From CAYFNK01 sp964393215 (GTDB taxonomy: Archaea; Nanobdellota; Nanobdellia; SCGC-AAA011-G17; PNOQ01), in NCBI GenBank assembly GCA_964393215.1, contig CAYMSW010000013.1, forward strand, positions 1 to 16,289: 16,289 bases of DNA, read 5' to 3'. The notes beneath the pieces are model-generated. The model was not told where the DNA came from. It did not search any database and saw nothing but the letters and a program-made list of their open reading frames with translations. Each line of letters begins with the position of its first letter. Position 1 is the stretch's first letter. Position numbers and translations under genes: made by a program. Of this stretch, positions 1 through 6,240 are shown piece after piece.

Positions 1-1695
1 AACACCATCCATAATCATTTCTATAACTTCACCAATTTGAACAATACCTCTAGTATCATCACTAACTAAATTTCCTTTGTAAATCTGCCTAATCTTTTTA
101 GCAGACTTAGTTTCAATACCCAATTCAACTAATTTCTGAACAATAGCAGTATCCTTCTTCTTCAATCTAACATTGTTTGGCAACGAACCTTCTTTTATTG
201 CGTTAAAAATTCCCTCATCTAAAGGCTCAACAGTCAAAAAGAATTTATTGTGTTTATTTGGAGACTTTCCTTCAAGTTCAGGGCCCAACTTACTTACAGA
301 TTCCCTATAAACAACAATTGGAGGAGAAGTTTGAACATCCAAACCTTTTTCTGTTCTAATTCTATTTTCAATAATTTCTAAATGTAATTCACCCATACCA
401 TGCATTAGGTTTTCGCCAGTCTCTTCATTAATTTCAACCTTAATACTTGGATCTTCTTTAGCAACTTGTTTCAAAATCTCGATCAACTTAGCTAAATCAG
501 AAGCTTTTTTCGCCTCAATACTTTTAGTAATAACTGGTTCAAAAACGTGTTTTATTTCTTCAAAAGGTTCCATAGGATCTGTAGAAATGGTTTCACCAGC
601 AAAAGTATCTTTCAAACCAACTAAACCAATAATATTTCCACAAGGAATCTTATCGAAAGCAGTTCTCTGCGAACCCTTGTAAACAGAAACTTGTTGTAAT
701 CTAACTTTTTTCTTTCCACCATTAAGATAAACTTCTTGGCCTTGACCAACAGTACCAGAAAACAAACGGCCAGCAGCAACTTCACCAGCATGTTTATCAA
801 TAACAATTTTAATAACAATAAAACCGACAGGTCCATTTGGATCACAACTCATCAAAGCTTTTCCAACATTATCTTCTATATCGCCATGCCAAATACTTGG
901 AATTCTATATTTCTGAGAATCTAAAGGATTAGGATTATGTCTAACAACATTATCTAAAACAACTTCGTGTAACGGAGCTTTCTTGGCTAATTCCTTCCAA
1001 GTATCATTCTCATATGCATCAATTATATCCTTAAATGTAATTCCTTTTTCTTGCATATATGGAACGCTCAATGCCCAATTATGAAAAGCGGAACCAAAAG
1101 CAACACTTCCATCTTGAACATTAACAGTCCAATCTTCTTTATGTTCTTCAGGAGCCATATGTCTAATTAATTTATTAACATGATTTATTATGGAAACAAA
1201 TTTTTGCTGCATAGCTTCTGGAGTTAACTTAACTTCCCTAATGAATCTATCAACTTTATTTATGAACAAAATTGGTTTAACATGTTCTTTCAATGCCTGT
1301 TTCAAAACAATTTCTGTCTGCGGCATAACACCTTCAACTGCATCAGTCAAAACAATTGCTCCATCAACAGCTCTCATAGCTCTGGTAACGTCACCACCAA
1401 AATCAACATGTCCTGGAGTATCAATTAAATTAATCAAATAATCTTCATCTTTAACCATATGAACAATACTAACATTAGCGGAATCAATAGTAATCCCTCT
1501 TGAACTTTCATCCTCGTGAAAATCCAAAGCTAACTGTTTTCCAGCCAACTCTTCAGAAATCATACCAGCACCAGCAAGCAAATTATCAGAAAAAGTTGTC
1601 TTACCGTGATCAATGTGTGCACAAATAGCTATATTCCTAATTCGCTTAGGATCATTCATAATTTCTTGAATTTTCTCAGATGATTTATCTGCCAT
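1..1695 (-). CDS. fusA: Translation elongation factor EF-2 (5' part, truncated by window edge)
   Basis: This is archaeal EF-2, the GTPase that drives ribosomal translocation. I read 565 codons without a stop from the ATG at 1693-1695 to the window edge; the family is about 730 residues, so the C-terminal quarter, with the diphthamide histidine, is missing. The G-domain motifs are all present: AHIDHGKT (residues 26-33), RGITI (66-70), DTPGH (92-96) and NKVD (146-149). The start is supported by the AHIDHGK spacing usual for the family and by a TATA element centred 25.5 nt upstream, which predicts a leaderless mRNA. EF-2 normally follows rps12-rps7 directly. Here four small genes on both strands separate it from rps7, and it has its own promoter. 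The other reading frames here are shadows. Confidence 0.97.
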   Translation of the reverse strand, partial: MADKSSEKIQEIMNDPKRIRNIAICAHIDHGKTTFSDNLLAGAGMISEELAGKQLALDFHEDESSRGITIDSANVSIVHMVKDEDYLINLIDTPGHVDFGGDVTRAMRAVDGAIVLTDAVEGVMPQTEIVLKQALKEHVKPILFINKVDRFIREVKLTPEAMQQKFVSIINHVNKLIRHMAPEEHKEDWTVNVQDGSVAFGSAFHNWALSVPYMQEKGITFKDIIDAYENDTWKELAKKAPLHEVVLDNVVRHNPNPLDSQKYRIPSIWHGDIEDNVGKALMSCDPNGPVGFIVIKIVIDKHAGEVAAGRLFSGTVGQGQEVYLNGGKKKVRLQQVSVYKGSQRTAFDKIPCGNIIGLVGLKDTFAGETISTDPMEPFEEIKHVFEPVITKSIEAKKASDLAKLIEILKQVAKEDPSIKVEINEETGENLMHGMGELHLEIIENRIRTEKGLDVQTSPPIVVYRESVSKLGPELEGKSPNKHNKFFLTVEPLDEGIFNAIKEGSLPNNVRLKKKDTAIVQKLVELGIETKSAKKIRQIYKGNLVSDDTRGIVQIGEVIEMIMDGV

Positions 1696-1717
1696 AACAG
1701 TCGAGAAAATATGTTAT

Positions 1718-1723
1718 TTATAA
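1718..1723 (-). promoter_or_regulatory. TATA box of the EF-2 gene
   Basis: TTATAA, in the minus-strand context TTTTATAAATA, is centred 25.5 nt before the EF-2 ATG. That is the archaeal TATA-to-TSS distance, so the transcript should start at or next to the A of the ATG. Confidence 0.7.
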
Positions 1724-1742
1724 AAGTTTGGGTAAAAACAAA

Positions 1743-2042
1743 TTAAACCTTAAACACACTAGGGTCAAATTTTCTATCACTCACAGCAATCTCAAAAGCC
1801 TGCTGATATTCACTTTCAAAAACCCCATATCCTTGCAACTCTCTTTTCTTTAACTTGTATTCTGAAAATAATGAACGAAACCTGCTATTTTCAGTATGAT
1901 TTAATCCAATCTCACGTTCAGAAATTTCCTTAACAACTCTTCCAAGATCGATTATATGATTACATAATTGTTCGGATGCTAACTCCATCACATCCTCTTT
2001 AGAAAGCTCTCTAACAATACCCTTTAGTTTACTTTTATTCAT
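1743..2042 (-). CDS. Hypothetical 99-aa helical protein
   Basis: I do not recognise this protein. It is predicted soluble, charged and mostly helical, with no cysteine pairs or membrane segment. It begins MNKSKLKGIVRELSKEDV and ends FDPSVFKV. The open frame extends upstream to an ATG at 2087, but I choose the ATG at 2040-2042. The 15 extra codons would be read through the TATA box at 2065-2070, and that TATA lies exactly 25.5 nt before the 2042 start. The gene is divergent from the M50 protease gene and shares its promoter element. Its stop is 19 nt before the EF-2 TATA box. The function is unknown. Confidence 0.65.
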   Translation of the reverse strand: MNKSKLKGIVRELSKEDVMELASEQLCNHIIDLGRVVKEISEREIGLNHTENSRFRSLFSEYKLKKRELQGYGVFESEYQQAFEIAVSDRKFDPSVFKV

Positions 2043-2064
2043 GAAAACGCAAATCCAAAAAGGC

Positions 2065-2070
2065 TTATAA
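2065..2070. promoter_or_regulatory. Single palindromic TATA box serving two divergent genes
   Basis: TTATAA reads the same on both strands. Its centre (2067.5) lies 25.5 nt from the plus-strand ATG at 2093 and 25.5 nt from the minus-strand ATG at 2042. Purine-rich bases that could act as BRE flank it on the upstream side in each direction (AAAAAGG on plus, GATAAGG on minus). Only 50 bases separate the two start codons and I see no other TATA-like element among them. Confidence 0.7.
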
Positions 2071-2092
2071 ACCTTATCAAAAAACAAAGACT

Positions 2093-2668
2093 ATGCAATT
2101 CAGTCAAACAGAAATCACACACTTAACTAGAGCGTGGGTAGCAATTTCACTAGCTTTCGCAATTCTTCTTTCTGGAGGAAACCTGTTCTCACCACAATTC
2201 ATAACTATGTTAATAATTTCTGGTGTAACTGTTGGATTAGGATTTCTACTACACGAAATGGGGCACAAATACGTAGCACAAAGATACAACTGTTTCGCAG
2301 AATTCAGAGCAGATAACAAAATGCTTCTTTTAGCAATAGGAATGTCATTTTTTGGATTTATTTTCGCAGCACCTGGAGCAGTTATGATTCAAGGAATGGT
2401 AACAAGAGAAAGAAACGGAAAAATAAGCATAGCTGGACCACTAGTAAACATAGTACTAGCAGCAATATTCCTAATACTATTGTTCGTAAATATTTTGCCA
2501 ACTGTTGCAGGATATGGGGCTTTCATTAATTCGCTACTTGCAGCATTCAATATGATACCTTTAGGAAATATAGACGGTAAAAAAATACTAAATTGGAATA
2601 GAACTGCGTACTTCGCAACAGCAGCAATAGCAGTAATATTATTAGTTATCTCGTACAGGTTATTCTAA
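2093..2668 (+). CDS. Site-2-protease-type membrane metalloprotease (peptidase M50)
   Basis: This 191-aa integral membrane protein carries both zinc-site motifs of the M50/S2P family. They are HEMGH at residues 54-58 (two histidine ligands and the catalytic Glu) and an NxxPxxxxDG motif at 153-162 (N153, P156, D161, G162), which supplies the third ligand. A GPLVN segment (115-119) is also typical. Hydrophobic stretches at about 14-27, 36-53, 78-97, 113-133, 140-157 and 172-188 suggest six membrane segments. It has no PDZ or CBS domain, so it is a minimal catalytic core. Such enzymes cut transmembrane substrates within the bilayer; the substrate here is unknown. The ATG at 2093 is 25.5 nt from the centre of the shared TATA box, so the mRNA is probably leaderless. 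The next gene's TATA box starts 5 nt after its stop. Confidence 0.88.
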   Translation: MQFSQTEITHLTRAWVAISLAFAILLSGGNLFSPQFITMLIISGVTVGLGFLLHEMGHKYVAQRYNCFAEFRADNKMLLLAIGMSFFGFIFAAPGAVMIQGMVTRERNGKISIAGPLVNIVLAAIFLILLFVNILPTVAGYGAFINSLLAAFNMIPLGNIDGKKILNWNRTAYFATAAIAVILLVISYRLF

Positions 2669-2672
2669 AGGC

Positions 2673-2678
2673 TTATAA
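2673..2678 (+). promoter_or_regulatory. TATA box of the 123-aa hypothetical gene
   Basis: TTATAA (context GCTTATAAG) is centred 28.5 nt before the GTG at 2704, immediately after the stop of the M50 gene. It predicts a leader of 0-3 nt and supports GTG as the start. Confidence 0.55.
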
Positions 2679-2703
2679 GTAAATAAAGAATCAACAAATC
2701 GAA

Positions 2704-3075
2704 GTGAAATACGGCCTAAAAAAACATTTTTCTCAAAGAATTCCTGAAACCATTAGACCAGTAAGAAATATAATTAATTACTTAGAACAATATGGTTTTC
2801 CTGGAGATCACTCTGGAAGTGTTTATGGAGAAACAGACCAACTAAAATATAAGGTGGGCACTAGTAACGCCACTCTTCCAAGATTTAGAAAAAACAAATC
2901 ATGTTTGACCGTAAGTATAGAAACAAAGGACGATGAACCAGAAACACTAGAGGAAGCCCATAGATTACTAAGACTATGTGAAAAAATAACACTTGAATTA
3001 TTAGAAAGAAGATTAGATGACCCAGATATAAAAGAAGTTCTAAGAGAAAAAGGACTCTTACCAGATACTCCTTAA
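2704..3075 (+). CDS. Hypothetical 123-aa protein, GTG start
   Basis: I do not recognise this protein. It is soluble and charged, with a basic N-terminal third (KYGLKKHFSQRIPETIRPVR), a glycine-rich middle (GFPGDHSGSVYGE) and an acidic helical C-terminal half. It has no signal peptide, membrane segment or metal motif. The GTG start is chosen because no in-frame ATG lies near and a TATA box is placed 28.5 nt upstream. It lies 35 nt after the M50 gene on the same strand but has its own promoter. It converges with the YbjQ-family gene: the two stop codons are only 2 nt apart. Confidence 0.65.
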   Translation: MKYGLKKHFSQRIPETIRPVRNIINYLEQYGFPGDHSGSVYGETDQLKYKVGTSNATLPRFRKNKSCLTVSIETKDDEPETLEEAHRLLRLCEKITLELLERRLDDPDIKEVLREKGLLPDTP

Positions 3076-3077
3076 TT

Positions 3078-3392
3078 TTACTCTAATTTAACGGCAGTAC
3101 CATAAGCTAGAACTTCAGCAGCGCCTTGCATAACTTCTGCTGTTACAAATCTAATATTAATAACTGCATCAGCACCCTTATTCTTAGCTTCTTCATTCAT
3201 TCTTTCAACTGCTTGTGCCCTAGCAGCATTAATCATATCAGTATAACCTTTTATTTCTCCACCAACAATAGTTTTCAAACCAGCAAGAATATCTCTTCCA
3301 ATATGTCTAGCTCTGATTGTTGAACCTCTAACAATACCTAGTGTCTCTTTGATTTCTTTTCCAGCAATAAAATCTGTATTTACGTTTATCAT
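3078..3392 (-). CDS. YbjQ/UPF0145 family protein
   Basis: This 104-aa protein matches the small YbjQ (UPF0145, 'heavy-metal-binding domain') family by its whole layout. The segments are VNTDFIAGKEI near the N-terminus, GIVRGSTIRARHIGRD, then ARAQAVERMNEEAKNKGADAVINIRF, and a C-terminal AEVLAYGTAVKL. The fold is thought to be a homo-oligomeric alpha/beta ring; its biochemical role is not established, and the metal-binding label is historical. The ATG lies 2 nt after the rps7 stop, so it is the last gene of the large transcription/translation operon, an unusual neighbour for that cluster. Family assignment is firm, function is not. Confidence 0.85.
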   Translation of the reverse strand: MINVNTDFIAGKEIKETLGIVRGSTIRARHIGRDILAGLKTIVGGEIKGYTDMINAARAQAVERMNEEAKNKGADAVINIRFVTAEVMQGAAEVLAYGTAVKLE

Positions 3393-3394
3393 TT

Positions 3395-3994
3395 TTATCT
3401 CGAAGCATCCGATTGCCTTTCTAACTCCAATTTCTTAGCCAATGCTGCACTAACAGAAGTATCCATACTATAGGCACCTAAAATTTCATTGGTCAAAGCA
3501 TCAGAAATCTTAATTTTTTTATTAAACGATTTAGCATAAGAACCCCAAACAAATAGCCTTAAAGTTAAATCAACTCTCCTTAAAGGACTTACCTCAACAG
3601 CTTTAGAATAACGAGCACCACCATATTCAATGCTTGTAACCTCTTCACGTGGAGCAGCATTCTCCAAAGCAGTTACAAAAACTTGAATTGGATTCTTTCC
3701 AGTTTTCTTCTCTAAATTCTCAAAAACCTTGATAACAATCTTTTGAACATTCAACACCTTTCCAGTATTACGACCAGAAGTTCTTTTATGTTTGTGTTTC
3801 TTAACATGACCTGGAACCATTAATTTGTTCATTAATCTCTCAACAATATGAGTTTTCTGAGCCCAAATTCTCTGACCTTGAGCAGCTCTTCCACCAGTTC
3901 TTGGAACAAGTAATTCTTGTAGATGAATATATGGTTTAAGAGCTTCCTCTTTAACTTTAACTTCTGCAATATCCCATCTATTGAATAATTTCAT
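3395..3994 (-). CDS. rps7: Small ribosomal subunit protein uS7 (S7)
   Basis: This 199-aa protein is archaeal uS7, which nucleates assembly of the 3' major domain of 16S rRNA and forms the 30S head near the E site. Recognisable stretches are the AAPREEVTSIEYGGARYSKA region, RRVDLTLRLFVWGSY, and the C-terminal ALAKKLELERQSDASR. The length is normal for archaea. The ATG overlaps the rps12 stop by 4 nt (ATGA), which suggests coupled translation. The YbjQ-family gene follows after 2 nt, where EF-2 would be expected. Confidence 0.97.
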   Translation of the reverse strand: MKLFNRWDIAEVKVKEEALKPYIHLQELLVPRTGGRAAQGQRIWAQKTHIVERLMNKLMVPGHVKKHKHKRTSGRNTGKVLNVQKIVIKVFENLEKKTGKNPIQVFVTALENAAPREEVTSIEYGGARYSKAVEVSPLRRVDLTLRLFVWGSYAKSFNKKIKISDALTNEILGAYSMDTSVSAALAKKLELERQSDASR

Positions 3995-4428
3995 CTTCTT
4001 CCCTTCTCTATCTTGCCGCTCAAAAGAGCTTTCAATGACTGATCATTAACTTTGATAACTTGCCACCTAACACCAGGAATATCTCCTTTAGAACGTCCCT
4101 TAGCACCACCAATACATTCTACAATAACATTATCGTGTTCATTTATGAATTTGATAGCATTATCACCAGGAACAAAAGCAGTTATCTTTCTACTATTTTT
4201 TACCAATTGGCATTTTATACATTTTCTTAAAGCAGAGTTTGGTTGCTTTGCTTCTAATTGAACTTTCTCCAAAACGATGGCATTAGCTTGATGGCTTGCA
4301 TGCAAAGGATCTGATTTCTTCTTCAAACCAAGGACTCTTCTAGTAAAATATTGATTACTCCATCTAAAAGATTTCCTTCTAAGCTTAAGTTTCCTTCCTG
4401 CTGCCAATCCTTTTGATTTTTTTCCCAT
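3991..4428 (-). CDS. rps12: Small ribosomal subunit protein uS12 (S12)
   Basis: This 145-aa protein is archaeal uS12, which sits at the decoding centre of the 30S subunit. The hallmark QPNSALRKCIKCQLVKN segment (the KPNSA loop facing the decoding site) and the GGAKGRSKGDIPGVRW loop are intact. The N-terminus is lysine/arginine-rich, as usual in archaea and eukaryotes. The length matches the family. The ATG is separated from the nusA stop by one base (TAA-A-ATG), and no Shine-Dalgarno sequence is evident. Its stop overlaps the rps7 start by 4 nt. Confidence 0.97.
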   Translation of the reverse strand: MGKKSKGLAAGRKLKLRRKSFRWSNQYFTRRVLGLKKKSDPLHASHQANAIVLEKVQLEAKQPNSALRKCIKCQLVKNSRKITAFVPGDNAIKFINEHDNVIVECIGGAKGRSKGDIPGVRWQVIKVNDQSLKALLSGKIEKGRR

Positions 4429-4429
4429 T

Positions 4430-4837
4430 TTAAACGATTTTTATGTCTTTAATCTTGAAATAATAGTCAACAACTGACTTCAAATCATCAAGATTCTTTC
4501 CGTTCCTTCCAATCAACAAGCCCTTATCACTCAAAGACTTAACTCTGACCTCTATGCCACCCTTGTCATTTCTGACAGTTTCAGCTTCTACCGGATAAAT
4601 ATATCCATTTATAAACTTAACTGGGTCGCTATTAAACTCAACAATTTTGATTTTTTTCTTAATTAAGCTTGAAATTTTCTTTACATTTACTGCACTCTTA
4701 CCAATAGCCTTACTCTTTTGACCTGGACTAACTACAAAAACTAAGCACTCGCCTTGAAAAAAACAGTTTTTAACACTAGTTCTAGTTATCTTTTCAAACA
4801 AACCAATATATTGTATAAGATCTCGATTCAACTTCAT
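4430..4837 (-). CDS. nusA: Archaeal NusA-type KH-domain transcription factor
   Basis: This 135-aa protein is the archaeal NusA homologue, consisting of two KH domains without the bacterial N-terminal RNAP-binding and S1 domains. The first KH shows VVSPGQKSKAIGKSAVNVKK, and the second shows GLLIGRNGKNLDDLKSVVDYYF, with the GxxGxx(x)L loop intact. The family binds RNA and is thought to act in termination or antitermination or in rRNA transcription; the archaeal role is not fully settled. It is in its conserved place between rpl30e and rps12. It is joined to both neighbours by single-base gaps (TAA-A-ATG). Confidence 0.93.
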   Translation of the reverse strand: MKLNRDLIQYIGLFEKITRTSVKNCFFQGECLVFVVSPGQKSKAIGKSAVNVKKISSLIKKKIKIVEFNSDPVKFINGYIYPVEAETVRNDKGGIEVRVKSLSDKGLLIGRNGKNLDDLKSVVDYYFKIKDIKIV

Positions 4838-4838
4838 T

Positions 4839-5093
4839 TTAATAATAGCAACAGTTTATAGAAAAAGGTTTTTTACATGTAGCACCCAATTCTTCATTAG
4901 TCACATCCAACTCAGTTAAAGTTGCCTTAGAAATTTCAACCAATTCTTTCAACTCAATCTTTACTGAATCTGGACAATTTTTCGCCACAAATACCTCTTT
5001 TACTTTTCCCCCTTTCAAAGCTTTAATGGTGCTCCCACTACCAACTACTAATTTTCCTTCTTTCAATGCAGTTCTAAGATTTTTTAGACTCAT
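4839..5093 (-). CDS. rpl30e: Large ribosomal subunit protein eL30 (L30e), short form
   Basis: This 84-aa protein matches archaeal eL30 from its start (SLKNLRTALKEGKLVVGS, then TIKALKGGKVKEVFVAKNCPDS). It reaches ELGATCKKPFSI and then ends with NCCYY. Archaeal eL30 is usually about 100 residues, so the tail is about 15 residues short, although the core fold up to the last strand seems covered. The family binds RNA at kink-turns in the large subunit. The ATG overlaps the end of rpoA'' by 20 nt, and the TAA is one base before the nusA ATG. That tight junction argues that the short end is real and not a sequencing frameshift. Confidence 0.92.
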   Translation of the reverse strand: MSLKNLRTALKEGKLVVGSGSTIKALKGGKVKEVFVAKNCPDSVKIELKELVEISKATLTELDVTNEELGATCKKPFSINCCYY

Positions 5094-6240
5094 CCTTCTT
5101 CCTCATCTTTACAATTAACCCAGGCAACCCTGTACCCAATGGTATTGGTTGGTTAATAATAACGTTTTCAATAACACTTCTAAGTTTATCCTCTTCACCA
5201 ACTAAACTTGCCTCTTTTATGTGCTTTATAGGTGTTTCGAAACTTGCTCTAGCTAAAACAGATTCCTTTTCACCACCAATTCCACCTCTTGTAATGCCTC
5301 TTATTATTCCACCATAAGTCATAATATCTGCCAAAAACATAACGTGTCTTATATCAATATCCAATCCTTGCTGGCCAATAACTTCTGTAGCCTCATTAAT
5401 TATAGCTTGCCTTGCTGCTTCAATACCTAAAACAGAAGCAACTTCATGAATATTATTTGAATAAACACTCTTACAATCAATTTCTTTCATTTCCAAAACA
5501 TCTTTCAAATTGGTTCCAGCACATAGAATAACTGCTTTACCATCTCTTCTTGTTGGCAAAACATGGGTAACTCCTTTTATACCTCTAACAACAGAATCTT
5601 TAACTTTCTCCCTAAGCTTATACAAACTAGTCATATTAATTTCTTCTTCAGTAGAAATCTCTCTTATCAAAACACCATCTTTAATTTCCTTAGCCTCGAT
5701 ACCTTTTACTCTTTCATTCAAAGCATCTACAACTTGTTTCTGTGTAAATCCGTATGCAGTCATTTTTTTCTTATTTAATGCTACTTCAACACAACCTCTC
5801 ATAACATTCAAAGAAAATTCAGAACTAATTTCTCTCAAAGTCATTTCCTTAATGAAACTAGCAACCTTTCTAATAGTTTTTTCATCCTTAGAATAATCAG
5901 GTCTTAAATAAACAGTCATACTGGGTGTAGAAGGTTCCTTTCTTGCATCAAAAATTTCAATCAATCTTGGCAAACCTTGTGTAACCTGCATCTCTGCAAC
6001 ACCAGCTAAGTGGAAAACGTTAAGTGTCATCTGTGTACCTGCCTCACCAAAACTTTCAGCAGTAACAACACCAACCGCTTCACCAGGAGAAATCAAAGCT
6101 TCTTCATAAGTTTCCTTAGCAACTTTCAAAACTTCCTCTATCTGAGCGCCAGTTAACTTTTGCTTTTCTGATTCTGCTCGTAAATCTTCTAAAATCTTTC
6201 CTGGCAATATATCTTTGTATTTATCAAAAGCTTTACTCAT
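5074..6240 (-). CDS. rpoA2: DNA-directed RNA polymerase subunit A'' (C-terminal half of the beta'/RPB1 homologue)
   Basis: This 388-aa protein is the C-terminal part of the largest archaeal RNAP subunit. The trigger-loop helix is clear at residues 60-80 (TAESFGEAGTQMTLNVFHLAG). The substrate-contacting His is kept (H77), and valine (V75) replaces the threonine two residues before it that is usual in archaea and RPB1. The C-terminal clamp/jaw region shows DIRHVMFLADIMTYGG, ASFETPIKHI and NQPIPLGTG. It pairs with A' to complete the active centre. The A'/A'' split is the standard archaeal one. The ATG overlaps the rpoA' stop by 4 nt (ATGA), and the end overlaps rpl30e by 20 nt. Confidence 0.98.
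   Translation of the reverse strand: MSKAFDKYKDILPGKILEDLRAESEKQKLTGAQIEEVLKVAKETYEEALISPGEAVGVVTAESFGEAGTQMTLNVFHLAGVAEMQVTQGLPRLIEIFDARKEPSTPSMTVYLRPDYSKDEKTIRKVASFIKEMTLREISSEFSLNVMRGCVEVALNKKKMTAYGFTQKQVVDALNERVKGIEAKEIKDGVLIREISTEEEINMTSLYKLREKVKDSVVRGIKGVTHVLPTRRDGKAVILCAGTNLKDVLEMKEIDCKSVYSNNIHEVASVLGIEAARQAIINEATEVIGQQGLDIDIRHVMFLADIMTYGGIIRGITRGGIGGEKESVLARASFETPIKHIKEASLVGEEDKLRSVIENVIINQPIPLGTGLPGLIVKMRKKDESKKS

Noticed and set aside
736..1441. Plus-strand ORFs at 736-924 and 1190-1441, and the minus frame at 621-845
   Set aside because: They lie inside the EF-2 gene in other frames and have no promoter or recognisable motif. EF-2 itself is the real frame.
2043..2087. Longer start (ATG at 2087) for the 99-aa gene
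   Set aside because: It would place the TATA box inside the coding sequence. The ATG at 2042 fits the promoter spacing exactly.
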